From: Rhodobacterales bacterium
GTDB taxonomy: Bacteria > Pseudomonadota > Alphaproteobacteria > Rhodobacterales > Rhodobacteraceae
Length of the DNA: 64,000 bases
Assembly (NCBI GenBank): GCA_002746935.1
Contig: PDRW01000028.1
Coordinates: forward strand, 30,656 to 94,655
Direction of reading: 5' to 3'
Shown piece after piece: positions 19,739 through 31,826 of this stretch (within the stretch, counting starts at the first letter, position 1; each line of letters starts with the position of its first letter). A program made the translations under genes and the position numbers. Below the pieces are notes generated by a model, which was not told the origin of the DNA, made no database searches, and worked only from the letters and a program-made list of their open reading frames with translations.

Positions 19739-20605
19739 TCAGTCGAGTATCGACAGATCGCTGAGCACGTCCGGGTCGATCCCGGAAACATCGGCCCGTT
19801 CGATCTCGGCCGCGCCAAGAAGGGTTTCGAGCGCCTGCTCCACCGCGTCATTTTCCAGCGACGCGACGATCTCGTCGCGCACCTCTTCAAGCGCCGGAGC
19901 GCCCTTCATCCGCTTGTCATTGAGCTTTACCACATGCCAGCCGAACTGAGTCTGAAGCGGTGCCGACACCGCGCCGACCTCCATGCCGCTCACCGCCTCT
20001 TCAAAGGGCGTAACCATCATGCCCGGGCCGAACCAGCCAAGCTCACCGCCACCGGGGCCGGAGGGGCCGGTCGATTTCTCTTTCGCCAGTTCAGCGAAAT
20101 CGGCGCCATTCTCAAGCTCGGTCACCAGCGCGGCGGCCTCTTCCTCGGTCTCGACGAGAATATGCGAGGCGTTCCATTCCTGGGTCGGCTCAGCGTTGGC
20201 ATAATCGGCCTCGTAAACGGCGGCAATGGCCTCATCGGTCACCGCGTCTCCGATCACCTTCAGAAGATGATCCGCCGCAACGATCGACCGGCGCTCGTTC
20301 TCGAGCTGGATCTGTGCCCGCCGGGTCATCTCGCCCATGGCCTGACCCAGAACCGTCTGCTGGATCAGCTGTTCGGTCAGCGCCTCGAACAGCTTTTCGT
20401 TCGGCAGCGCCTGAAACTGTTCAGGCAAAGCCAGCCGGGCCGCAACAAGATGGCCGATGGTGATGTTTTCACCGTTGACCGTGGCGACGACCGTATCGGC
20501 CTCCACCGGCGCGGGCGTGGTATCCTGCGCCCTGAGCGGCGCGGCCACGGCGAGGGCAAGAGCGGTACTGGCCAGGAGCGCGGTAGGTTTGAACATGAGT
20601 TTCAT
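19739..20605 (-). CDS. Parvulin-type peptidyl-prolyl isomerase, exported
   Basis: The 288-residue protein has a signal peptide (MKLMFKPTALLASTALALAV, cleavage after about residue 26), a SurA/PrsA-like helical part and a PpiC domain near 140-230 with ASHILVETEEEA, GGGELGWFGPGMM and FGWHVVKL. It should assist folding of exported proteins in the periplasm. The ATG at 20605 was chosen for its signal peptide; the frame is open 16 codons further. Position opposite secA fits a secretion role. Confidence 0.92.
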   Translation of the reverse strand: MKLMFKPTALLASTALALAVAAPLRAQDTTPAPVEADTVVATVNGENITIGHLVAARLALPEQFQALPNEKLFEALTEQLIQQTVLGQAMGEMTRRAQIQLENERRSIVAADHLLKVIGDAVTDEAIAAVYEADYANAEPTQEWNASHILVETEEEAAALVTELENGADFAELAKEKSTGPSGPGGGELGWFGPGMMVTPFEEAVSGMEVGAVSAPLQTQFGWHVVKLNDKRMKGAPALEEVRDEIVASLENDAVEQALETLLGAAEIERADVSGIDPDVLSDLSILD

Positions 20606-20640
20606 AAGGTTTCCCCGGGTCACGCCGGCATCCGGCATCG

Positions 20641-20669
20641 TTGACACTTTCAACCCCCGCCCTTACATC
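20641..20669 (+). promoter_or_regulatory. Candidate secA promoter
   Basis: TTGACA (20641-20646), 17 bases and TACATC (20664-20669) match a housekeeping promoter well. The start site would be near 20676, giving a leader of about 100 bases before secA. Confidence 0.55.
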
Positions 20670-20773
20670 GCAAGGGTCTCCGAGGGCACTACCCGCCCTA
20701 AATATGGGGCTATAGAGGTGCCGGCAAGGATCTTGGCACAGACGTGAACAAATAAGCATCGGGCGAACAACAC

Positions 20774-23488
<2,715 letters not shown>

Positions 23489-23709
23489 TCCGGGCATAAA
23501 TTGACGATGCTGCGGCCGCTCCCGGCAATCCCGGGCACGGTCGTGGCGCAATTTGGGCAAGCTCATGGCAAAGCCCGAAAAAATGCCTTCTGCACAATCG
23601 CTTACCGGGGTTTTCCAAGGGAAACAAAACCGGAAATAGCCACCATCTGTTCATTTCCTTGGCTTATTGCGGCGCCAGACTCCCCGTGACGAATTCATGG
23701 GAGATCGGC

Positions 23710-24987
23710 ATGCTCGGAGATCTGAAAGAAAAAGCCGCCGGCATTGACCGCAAGCGGATCTACACAGCAGTGGTGGCACTTCTGGTCGCCGGTACTGCCG
23801 GACATTTGATGCAGCGCACATCCGGTAGCGCTCCGGAGACGGCGGACTCGGCCCCGCCGGTTGCCGCGCTGGACGCACTCACCGCTCCGCAGGATGCTTC
23901 TCCCGCTCAACTCGCGGCTACCACCGTGCCGCCTGCTCCCGAAGCGGAAGAGCTGGCCGGAACGGAAATCTCAACCACAACGGCACAGGTTCAGTCGGAA
24001 CCCGTGTCCGCGGCGGCAGCAGATTCTGAAACCGCTCTTCCCGGCTCCACAGGCGGTATCGGGCCACAATCGAAATCACCCGTCATGGCCGGACTTGCCA
24101 CTGCCACTGCGTCCGGCGACGGGCTCGTACCCGCTGCTGACCAGACGCTGGAAGAAGTTACCCGCTCCAACGCCGATCCGCTGCTGGCCCTCTCCGGGTC
24201 GGCGGCAGAACCGACCCCTGAGCGGCCGGACGAAACGGTCCTGGCCGCTACCGGCGATCTGCAAGACCTTGATCCCGCAACCGCTGCCACTCCGGCCGAG
24301 CCCGAACCAACAACCTGCGCCATCGACTTGCAGGCGCGGGCACGTCCCGCAGCGATGATCGAAATCATTCTTCATGCGCCCTGCAACGCGGGCGAGCCGG
24401 TCAGTTTCGAACATGCCGGTCTCAGGTTCACCGAAAAGCTCGGCCCCGCCGGCTCGCTCATGGTTGAGGTTCCGGCCATGACTGGCACAGCCCGGGTTTC
24501 GGCCCGCGTATCTGGCGGCGATGCCCGCGAGATCAGCGTTACCTTGCCGGATTTTGATGCTTTCGACCGTATCGGAGTGATCTGGCAAGGCTCCACCGGC
24601 CTCCAGCTCCACGCGATGGAAGGCGGTGCCAGCTATGGCGATCCCGGGCATAAATGGTCCGATACGCCGGGCAACCCGGATGAGGCGACTGCCGGTGAAG
24701 GGGGCTTTATCTCCGTACTCGGCAGCACCGCGTCGGGCTATGCTGCTGATGTCTATACCTATCCCGCAAGCCTGATGCAGAAGGGCGTGGAGCCCGAAAT
24801 CTCCGTCGAAGCCGAAGTGATGCAAAACACCTGCGGCGGCGAAATCGAAGGGTTCATTCTGCGCTCCAACCCGGGCCGTGCCCCCAATGCCGAACCACTC
24901 AGGATGAAGGTGCCGGGTTGTGACGCGGTTGGCGAATATCTGGTGTTGAAAAACCTGCCGGTAGAGTTGAAACTTGCGCGCAGATAA
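23710..24987 (+). CDS. Membrane-anchored protein with Ala/Pro/Thr-rich linker, unknown function
   Basis: The 425-residue product has a probable single membrane helix at about 16-32 (IYTAVVALLVAGTAGHLM), a long low-complexity linker rich in Ala, Pro, Thr and Glu to about residue 200, and a C-terminal folded domain of about 220 residues with cysteines (CAIDLQARARP, APCNAGEPV, NTCGGEIEG). Homologues next to secA in Rhodobacterales are often labelled translocase, but nothing in the sequence shows a motor or channel. The domain probably sits in the periplasm. The ATG at 23710 follows a GGGAGAT site. Confidence 0.7.
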   Translation: MLGDLKEKAAGIDRKRIYTAVVALLVAGTAGHLMQRTSGSAPETADSAPPVAALDALTAPQDASPAQLAATTVPPAPEAEELAGTEISTTTAQVQSEPVSAAAADSETALPGSTGGIGPQSKSPVMAGLATATASGDGLVPAADQTLEEVTRSNADPLLALSGSAAEPTPERPDETVLAATGDLQDLDPATAATPAEPEPTTCAIDLQARARPAAMIEIILHAPCNAGEPVSFEHAGLRFTEKLGPAGSLMVEVPAMTGTARVSARVSGGDAREISVTLPDFDAFDRIGVIWQGSTGLQLHAMEGGASYGDPGHKWSDTPGNPDEATAGEGGFISVLGSTASGYAADVYTYPASLMQKGVEPEISVEAEVMQNTCGGEIEGFILRSNPGRAPNAEPLRMKVPGCDAVGEYLVLKNLPVELKLARR

Positions 24988-25010
24988 AGTGCAAGGCTCG
25001 GAGGCATCCG

Positions 25011-26576
25011 ATGAACGGCCTGTGTGCGGCGATCTTCGCCGCACTTGTTATGTCTTGTCAATGGGTTACGCCAGCCATTGCACAGGATATAGCCCTGAAA
25101 TCGCACGATGGGGGCCTGGCAGTCAGCGGAACGCTGCTGGGTTATGACGGTGCCTTCTACCGGCTTGCCACTGACTTTGGTGTTCTGACGCTGGACGGTT
25201 CCGGTGTGACTTGCTCGGGCACGGCCTGCCCCACCCCGGGAACCGCGCTCGCGCGGGTTACGCTTTCCGGAACCGGGGTGACAGGCGACACGCTTCTGCC
25301 GGCGTTGATCAGGGGCTTCGCGGAAACGGAAGGCTATGTAATTGCCGACACCCGGACCGAAAGTGGTGAGCGGGTGTTTCGCCTGTCGGACAGGCCCGGC
25401 GGCGATCTCGCGATCGAGTTTACCTTGCGCACCGCCAGTACAGGGGACGGCTTCCTCGACCTCATTGCGAACCAGGCCGACATGGTGCTCGCTCTGCGCG
25501 AGGTTTCTGATACCGAACGCGCCATCGCGCTCGATGCTGGTCTTGGCGATCTTTCCGGACCCCGCCAGGTCCGCGTTCTCGCCCGCGATGCTCTGGTTGC
25601 CGTTGTTCACCCCGAAAACCCGGTGCGGCAGTTGAGCTTTACGGCACTTGCAGCGGTGTTTGCCGGTGAAACGACAAACTGGGAAGCACTCGGTGGAGCG
25701 CCCGCGCCGATCACCCTTCACCTGACCAACCCCGGCCATGGCATTGCCGGGCTCTTTGTCGAGCGGATGCTGAAAGCCGGGGGTATGCCGCTCGCAAGCA
25801 CTGTGGTGCTTCACCCGTCGGTCGAAGCCGTGGCCGATGCCGTGGCCGGCGACCCGTCCGCGATCGGAATCAGCCTGCTTTCGCAAACCGACCCGGCAAC
25901 CGTGCTCACCCTCAGGGACGATTGCACCTCCGGCCTTCCGGCACGCTCCGAAACGGTCAAGGCGGATGACTATCCGCTGACCATGCCGATGTATCTCTAT
26001 CTGCCCGGCCGGCGTTTGCCCGGCGCGGCGGCCGATTTCCTGAACTGGCTGCACAGCGATGCCGCACAGGAAGCGGTGGAGCGCGCCGGGCTGATCGCTG
26101 GCATGACATTCGAGACAACACCGTTCTCTGTTCAGGGTGATCGCCTTGCCACGGCGATCCGCAATGCGGGCCCAGAAGTGTCTCTCGCCGAGTTGCAACG
26201 GATGATGGTGCTGCTTTCCGGCAAGGAAAGGCTTTCGCTCAGCTTCCGCTTCCATGGCGGATCAACCGATCTCGACGCGGCGTCGCGCGCCAATATCGTC
26301 ACCCTGGTGGCAGCGCTCGAGGCGGGCCGTTTCGAAGGCCGCCGACTGACCTTTGTCGGGTTCAGCGACGGCGCCGGTGACGCAGCATCCAACCTGCGGC
26401 TGTCCAGACGCCGTGCGGCAGCGGTCAGAGCCGCGGTGCTGGCCGAAGCCCGGGAGCTTGACCCCTCTCAGGGCGTGATCGACACCGACGGCTTTGGCGA
26501 GGCCCTTCCGATGGCATGCGACGATACCGACTGGGGGAAGCAGGTGAACCGGCGGGTCGAAATCTGGGTGGATTGA
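25011..26576 (+). CDS. Exported PstS-like substrate-binding domain fused to an OmpA-type peptidoglycan-binding domain
   Basis: The 521-residue protein has a signal peptide (about 1-24, cleavage near AIAQ). Residues about 70-370 look like a type 2 periplasmic binding domain of the phosphate-binding family (VVHPENPVRQLSFTALAAVFAGETTNWEALGG). The C-terminal 130 residues form an OmpA domain with FVGFSDGAGDAASNLRLSRRR and VNRRVEIWVD, which would bind peptidoglycan. The reading suggests a wall-tethered ligand binder. The ligand is not known and no ABC permease lies nearby. It starts 23 bp after the preceding gene and is convergent with radC. Confidence 0.8.
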   Translation: MNGLCAAIFAALVMSCQWVTPAIAQDIALKSHDGGLAVSGTLLGYDGAFYRLATDFGVLTLDGSGVTCSGTACPTPGTALARVTLSGTGVTGDTLLPALIRGFAETEGYVIADTRTESGERVFRLSDRPGGDLAIEFTLRTASTGDGFLDLIANQADMVLALREVSDTERAIALDAGLGDLSGPRQVRVLARDALVAVVHPENPVRQLSFTALAAVFAGETTNWEALGGAPAPITLHLTNPGHGIAGLFVERMLKAGGMPLASTVVLHPSVEAVADAVAGDPSAIGISLLSQTDPATVLTLRDDCTSGLPARSETVKADDYPLTMPMYLYLPGRRLPGAAADFLNWLHSDAAQEAVERAGLIAGMTFETTPFSVQGDRLATAIRNAGPEVSLAELQRMMVLLSGKERLSLSFRFHGGSTDLDAASRANIVTLVAALEAGRFEGRRLTFVGFSDGAGDAASNLRLSRRRAAAVRAAVLAEARELDPSQGVIDTDGFGEALPMACDDTDWGKQVNRRVEIWVD

Positions 26577-26585
26577 CCGCCTCAT

Positions 26586-27353
26586 TCAGATCAGCCCGCC
26601 ATCCCGGAAACTGAATTCACGGCTGCGACCGATCACAAGGTGATCGTGCAGCGTGATTTCCAGCGCTTCGACGGCAGTGCGGACCCGTTCGGTCATGACA
26701 ATGTCGCTCTCCGACGGGGTCGGATCGCCGGACGGGTGATTGTGAACCAGAATGAGAGCGGACGCATTGAGCTCCAGCGCCCGTTTTGCCACTTCACGCG
26801 GATAAACCGGCACATGATTTACCGTACCGCGCGCCTGTTCCTCATCGGCGATCAGGGTGTTTTGCCGGTCGAGAAACAGCACCCGGAAGTGTTCGAGTTC
26901 ACGATGCGCCATCGTGGTGCGGCAATAGTCGAGCAGCGCGTCCCATGAGGAAATGACCGAGCGGCGGATGACCCGGGCACGGGCCAGCCGTTGCGCTGCC
27001 GCCTCAATGATCTTGAGCTCGGTAACCACTGCCTCGCCAACTCCGTTCTGCTCGAGAAGCCGCGGCACCGGTGCCGACAGAACGCCATTGAAATCTCCGA
27101 ACCGGGCGAGCAATGCACTGGCCAGGGGTTTGACGTCCTGCCGGGGCAGGGCGCGGAACAGGACGAGTTCGAGCAATTCATAGTCGGGCAAGGCACCCGC
27201 CCCGGCGCTGCGAAACCGGGCCCGCAACCGCTGGCGATGATCGGCGATATATGAGGGCAGGCGGGTGCCGGCAGCCTTCGGGGCAGGCAAACCGCCCTCT
27301 CCGGCAAACAGCGGCAGGGGCCCTTCTGAAAACTGCGACTCGCGGCGTGACAT
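26586..27353 (-). CDS. radC: RadC-like JAB-domain protein
   Basis: The 255-residue protein has an N-terminal helix-hairpin-helix part and a C-terminal JAB/MPN+ metalloprotease-like domain with VHNHPSGDPTPSESD, including the zinc-binding His-x-His and Ser/Asp. Although named for DNA repair, a repair role for RadC is doubtful; the real function is unknown. The end lies nine bases from the convergent OmpA-fusion gene. Confidence 0.92.
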   Translation of the reverse strand: MSRRESQFSEGPLPLFAGEGGLPAPKAAGTRLPSYIADHRQRLRARFRSAGAGALPDYELLELVLFRALPRQDVKPLASALLARFGDFNGVLSAPVPRLLEQNGVGEAVVTELKIIEAAAQRLARARVIRRSVISSWDALLDYCRTTMAHRELEHFRVLFLDRQNTLIADEEQARGTVNHVPVYPREVAKRALELNASALILVHNHPSGDPTPSESDIVMTERVRTAVEALEITLHDHLVIGRSREFSFRDGGLI

Positions 27354-27760
27354 GAGTTCAGAATGTCGCGATTGCGTGAAGTATCGGTTAACCCGGGCCG
27401 GATTTCTGACCGGTCAGGGGAACGCTTCTGTGCCCATCACCGCACGGGGCTGAGCACTGTTGACAACAATACCTGCGCGCAGAAATGCCCTGAGAGGACC
27501 AGATGACCAGCCCGAAACGTGAGCTTTTTTCGGGGGATGCCATCGACTCACCCGCCCCGCAAACGAGCACAAACCAGTCTGGTCAGGAGACAATACGAGC
27601 ATTTTCTGTAGAACATCCGCAGTATCGCTAAACAATCCCGTCGTAGCACAAGCGACAATCCTCACACATGGTTAACGCCGGTACTGCCTTGCCGATTGAC
27701 AAGAAACTTGACTCGGTCCAACATTTGCTGGGCGATGAAAAAGTCGCCCGCGGAGGCAAC
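27354..27760. other. 407-bp intergenic region upstream of xylB and radC
   Basis: No gene is supported. The right end has a candidate xylB promoter, listed separately. The left end must carry the radC promoter. The frame of xylB stays open to 27668, but that extension lacks kinase homology. Confidence 0.5.
27696..27724 (+). promoter_or_regulatory. Candidate xylB promoter
   Basis: TTGACA (27696-27701), 17 bases and CAACAT (27719-27724). The start site would be near 27731, about 30 bases before the xylB start. The divergent-sugar-operon setting suggests control by the ROK protein encoded downstream, but no operator was identified. Confidence 0.45.
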
Positions 27761-29212
27761 ATGTATATCGGACTCGATCTCGGCACGTCCGGCCTGCGTG
27801 CCATTCTCGTGGATGCTGACGGCAAGGTGCTCGCCGCATCCGATCAGGCCTATCCCGTATCCCATCCCCATTCCGGCTGGAGCGAACAGGATCCCGCGGA
27901 CTGGATAACGGCAACGGCCAATGCGCTTGACGCGCTGAAGGCAAGCCATCCGGCCGAATTGGCCGCGCTCAAGGCAATCAGTTTCTCCGGCCAGATGCAT
28001 GGCGCGACCCTGCTCGACAGCGCCGACAAGGTGCTGCGCCCCGCCGTGCTCTGGAACGACACCCGTTCGGCCGCCGAAGCGGCGGCGATGGACAGCGACC
28101 CGGCCTTCCGCAGGATCAGTGGCAACATCGTCTTCCCCGGCTTCACAGCGCCGAAACTGGCCTGGGTGAAGGCCCACGAACCGGAGCTTTTCGATAAAGT
28201 CGCCATGGTGCTCCTGCCGAAGGACTACCTGCGTTTGTGGCTGAGTGGCGACCATGTTTCCGACATGTCGGACAGCGCCGGCACCTCCTGGATGGACGTG
28301 GGCGACCGCGCCTGGTCGGCGGAATTGCTCGAAAAATCGGGGATGCGCGAAGACCAGATGCCGCGTCTCGTCGAAGGCTCGGAAGTCTCCGGCACGCTCC
28401 GCCCCGAACTTGCCCGCCGCTGGGGCATCGCCGGCACGGTCAAACTCGTGGGCGGTGGCGGCGACAATTCGGCCTCGGCCTGCGGGGTCGGGTGTTTCGA
28501 TGAGGGCGACGGTTTCGTTTCCCTCGGCACCTCGGGGGTACTGCTTTCGGCCAAGGCCGGGTTTTCACCGAGCCCGGAAACGGCGGTGCACACCTTCTGC
28601 CACTCGGTACCGGGCACATGGTATCAGATGGGGGTGATCCTGTCGGCAACCGACAGCCTCAACTGGCTCGCCGCCCAGACAGACTCTGAACCAGCCAGAC
28701 TCAGCGCGCTGCTGCCGGAGGCCATCGACGGCCCCGGGCACATCCGCTTCCTGCCCTATCTCTCGGGCGAACGCACCCCGCATAACGATGCCGCCATCCG
28801 TGGCGCCTTCGCCGGGATCGGCATCGGCGACGGCCACAGGGAGTTGACGCAAGCGGTGATCGAGGGCGTGGCCTTTGCGCTCAAGGACAATCATGAGGCC
28901 CTCAAGGCGACCGGCACGGAGTTGAAAAGCCTGCTCGGCATCGGCGGCGGCTCCAGGTCCGGCTATTGGGTCGAGCTGATCGCCACCCTGCTCGGTGTGC
29001 CGGTGGACCTGCCCGAAGCGGGCGATTTCGGCGCCGCGCTTGGCGCCGCCCGCCTCGCCATCGTCGGCGATACCGGCGCGGATCCGGCCGAGGTGATGAC
29101 CCGCCCCGCCGTTGCCCGCACCATCGAGCCGCGCAAGGATCTCGCCGGCGCCTATGACGACGCCTACGCTCAGTTCCGCGCCCTCTATCCGGCCATTCGG
29201 GGAGTGTTGTGA
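27761..29212 (+). CDS. xylB: Xylulokinase
   Basis: The 483-residue FGGY-family kinase phosphorylates D-xylulose to xylulose-5-phosphate. Features include YIGLDLGTSGLRAILVDADG at the N-terminus, FSGQMHGATLLD, WNDTRSAAEAA and the ATP-side GIGGGSRSGYWVELIATLLG. The ATG at 27761 has GGAGG four bases upstream. An aldose epimerase and a ROK repressor follow; xylose isomerase and a sugar ABC transporter are not in the window. Confidence 0.95.
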   Translation: MYIGLDLGTSGLRAILVDADGKVLAASDQAYPVSHPHSGWSEQDPADWITATANALDALKASHPAELAALKAISFSGQMHGATLLDSADKVLRPAVLWNDTRSAAEAAAMDSDPAFRRISGNIVFPGFTAPKLAWVKAHEPELFDKVAMVLLPKDYLRLWLSGDHVSDMSDSAGTSWMDVGDRAWSAELLEKSGMREDQMPRLVEGSEVSGTLRPELARRWGIAGTVKLVGGGGDNSASACGVGCFDEGDGFVSLGTSGVLLSAKAGFSPSPETAVHTFCHSVPGTWYQMGVILSATDSLNWLAAQTDSEPARLSALLPEAIDGPGHIRFLPYLSGERTPHNDAAIRGAFAGIGIGDGHRELTQAVIEGVAFALKDNHEALKATGTELKSLLGIGGGSRSGYWVELIATLLGVPVDLPEAGDFGAALGAARLAIVGDTGADPAEVMTRPAVARTIEPRKDLAGAYDDAYAQFRALYPAIRGVL

Positions 29213-29294
29213 ACAGCGGCTTGTTCCTGGCAGGCAAGATCCTTCGGGAAGACAGGAATATCAGGAAAACGCGGTCAAAAGGATCGGCTGAAAC

Positions 29295-30248
29295 ATGATC
29301 ACACGTGGCATCACCAATATCGCGGGGCGGGCTGTCGACGTTGCCCGTCTTGCTGCAAACGACATGGAAGTGGCACTGCTGAGCTATGGTGCGCTGACCC
29401 AAAGCTGGCGGATCGGCGAGCGCAACATCGTGCTCGGTTATGACGATGCCGCGGCCTACGAGGCTGACACCTGTTTTCACGGCGCCATCGCGGGCCGGGT
29501 TGCCAACCGGATCAGGAACGCGCGTTTCATGCTGGAGGGCAGGGAGGTCATCCTTCCGGCCAACTACGGCCCGCATTCCCTTCATGGCGGGCCCGACGGG
29601 CTCAACAAGAAGCACTGGGATCTGGAGGCCGATAGTTCCGCCAATTCGGTGCGGCTCGCCTGTATCAGTCCCGATGGCGAAAGCGGCTTTCCCGGTGAGG
29701 CGGCGTTCGAGGTCATCGTCACGCTCAATGACAGCAAGCTCGTCTATGACATGCGCGCCACCGTTGACCGGCCAACGCCGATCAGCCTGGTTCAGCACAA
29801 TTACTACAATCTCACCGGCGGCGAGATATGGGATCATGTGCTGAGCGTCCCGGCGGAAGATTACCTCGTGTCGGAAGGCGAATATCTGATCCAGACCGGC
29901 CGGCGCGCTCCGGCCGCCGGAACCCGCTACGATTTTCGCCAGGCCCGCAGCTTTGCCGATGCCGACCCCGACCGGGAAGGGATCGACGCCTGCCTGGTGC
30001 TGCAAAGCGGCGCCCCCGGCGCGGTGCTTTCCGCCCCCGGCGGGCCGGTGCTCAGCTTCCACACAGGGGAGGTGGGCATGCATGTCTACAATGCCAACAT
30101 GCTGACCGCGCCCTTTGCCCCGTTCACCGCGATCTGCCTCGAGCCCGAGAACTTCCCGGATGCGGTGAACCACGATGACTTCCCAGGCATCATCGTGACA
30201 CCGGATGCCCCTTACAGACAGGTGTTGACCATAGAAGTAAGCAGATGA
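29295..30248 (+). CDS. galM: Aldose 1-epimerase
   Basis: The 317-residue mutarotase interconverts alpha and beta anomers of free aldoses. It has GPHSLHGGPDGLNKKHWD with the catalytic-type histidine, LVQHNYYNLTG with the second histidine, and the late ICLEPENFPDAVNH glutamate motif. It follows xylB by 82 bp on the same strand and is probably in the same transcript, feeding the correct anomer to the pentose pathway. Confidence 0.93.
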   Translation: MITRGITNIAGRAVDVARLAANDMEVALLSYGALTQSWRIGERNIVLGYDDAAAYEADTCFHGAIAGRVANRIRNARFMLEGREVILPANYGPHSLHGGPDGLNKKHWDLEADSSANSVRLACISPDGESGFPGEAAFEVIVTLNDSKLVYDMRATVDRPTPISLVQHNYYNLTGGEIWDHVLSVPAEDYLVSEGEYLIQTGRRAPAAGTRYDFRQARSFADADPDREGIDACLVLQSGAPGAVLSAPGGPVLSFHTGEVGMHVYNANMLTAPFAPFTAICLEPENFPDAVNHDDFPGIIVTPDAPYRQVLTIEVSR

Positions 30249-30299
30249 CGCATGGCTCTTGGCCTCGCCGCCACTGCGGACAGACACGAAACCAGGGCC

Positions 30300-31532
30300 T
30301 CACACGTCGTTCAGCGCACGTACCGCAATTTCGGTGACGCCCTCCATCGCGTGCGCCGCTGCGCCCTTGGCCCACATCATGTCGTCCCATTTGTGAATCC
30401 GCACCTCCGGCGGCGGGGCATCGACCTGGAGCACCTGCGACCTCATCATGTCGAGTGCGTCATCGGAATAGAGAAAATCGTGGCTCGTCCGTTCGCCCGA
30501 GACGATGATGAGCTCTGGATCGAACACGTTTACAAGGTTTGATAGCCCCATTGCAAATACCTGGCTGGCGCGATCGAGAATGGCCCGGGCTGTCTGGTCG
30601 CCGGCTTTTGCCGCTGAAAACAGCGCGTCGCGCTTTTCTTCGGCTGTGTTGCCGGGCAGGCCCGGCAGCTTTTCGCGGGCTTCGCGCAACAACGCGTAGT
30701 CGGCCACATAGGCCTCAAGGCACCCGCGCTGCCCGCACCGGCATAGCACCCCGTCGAGAGCCACCTTGGTATGGCCAAACTCGGCACCGCACCCGCGGGT
30801 GCCGCGATAGACCTGCCCGTCAATCACGATACCCATGCCGACACCATTCTCGACCGTAACCACCAGAAAATCCCTGATCCCCCGCCCCTCGCCAAACAGC
30901 TGCTCGGCCTTGGCAACCGAATTGGCGTCATTGTCGAGGAAAACCGGCATGGCCAATGCGGCCTCCAGCATCTCGCGCAGCGCCACGTTGCGTTCGGTAA
31001 GAGAGGGCGACCAATGGACGAGCCCGGTCGGCACATCGACCACGCCCGAGATCCCGACCCCGAGGCCGGAAAGATCGCCAGTCAGACGGCCGGCCTTTGC
31101 CGCCGCTGCCCGCAAGGTCTTGACGATGCGCCGGACAAGATCCCGCGGTGGCATCTGTGCCTGTTCAAGCGCGGCGGTATGCTCGAAAAGCGTCGTGCCT
31201 TCGAAATCGACAAGGATCGTGTTGATCGTGCTGGCGGACACCTTGATACCCGCCACGATATGCGCCGCCCCGCGTATCCTGAGCGAAACCCGCGGTCTGC
31301 CACGTCCGTTGGCGGCAGGTGCGCTTTCAGGGGCGACCTCTTCGACCAGTCCGGCCTGAAGCAATTCGGCCGTTATCGCCGTTACCGTCGCCGGGCTCAC
31401 ACCGGTCGCCTGGGCGATGTCGATACGAGCGATCTGGCCGGCAGCCCGGATCACCGACACCACCTGATGCCGGTTCGCTTTCCGTGGATCGGTGCCTGAG
31501 ACGGGCCTGTCTGGTCTTGCCACGGTTGTCAT
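30300..31532 (-). CDS. ROK family transcriptional repressor (XylR-like)
   Basis: The 410-residue protein has an N-terminal winged helix (KANRHQVVSVIRAAGQIARI, then GVSPATVTAITAELLQAGLV) and a ROK sugar-binding/kinase-like domain with the EFGHTKV motif and zinc-site CRCGQRGCLEAY. This is the layout of the NagC/XylR repressors. Proximity to xylB and galM, with which it is convergent, suggests xylose or a related sugar as inducer. It is divergent from the TRAP transporter across a ~295-bp gap, so it could control that too. Confidence 0.88.
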   Translation of the reverse strand: MTTVARPDRPVSGTDPRKANRHQVVSVIRAAGQIARIDIAQATGVSPATVTAITAELLQAGLVEEVAPESAPAANGRGRPRVSLRIRGAAHIVAGIKVSASTINTILVDFEGTTLFEHTAALEQAQMPPRDLVRRIVKTLRAAAAKAGRLTGDLSGLGVGISGVVDVPTGLVHWSPSLTERNVALREMLEAALAMPVFLDNDANSVAKAEQLFGEGRGIRDFLVVTVENGVGMGIVIDGQVYRGTRGCGAEFGHTKVALDGVLCRCGQRGCLEAYVADYALLREAREKLPGLPGNTAEEKRDALFSAAKAGDQTARAILDRASQVFAMGLSNLVNVFDPELIIVSGERTSHDFLYSDDALDMMRSQVLQVDAPPPEVRIHKWDDMMWAKGAAAHAMEGVTEIAVRALNDV

Positions 31533-31826
31533 CCTCTGCTTGCTCTATTCTCTACACAAATCCATGGCTTCAGCGCAAATTCTGCTTGACGAAAAGATGA
31601 TGCCGACTTCCCGGTGTCGTCTCCGAATCTGTCGGCCCGTCGCGCGTTGGCGCATCGGTTGCTCCAGCGTGGTCGCGGTTTCCTCCGCATGTGGCAAAAA
31701 CACAAATCCGGGAGAAACCGTTTGAAAATTGTCTGTCGGCACTTAGTGTTGGCGGCAGCCCTGCGGCCATCCGGCTGACAGGAGCGACAAGACCAAGAAA
31801 CGACCATCCAAGGGAGGAACAATCAT

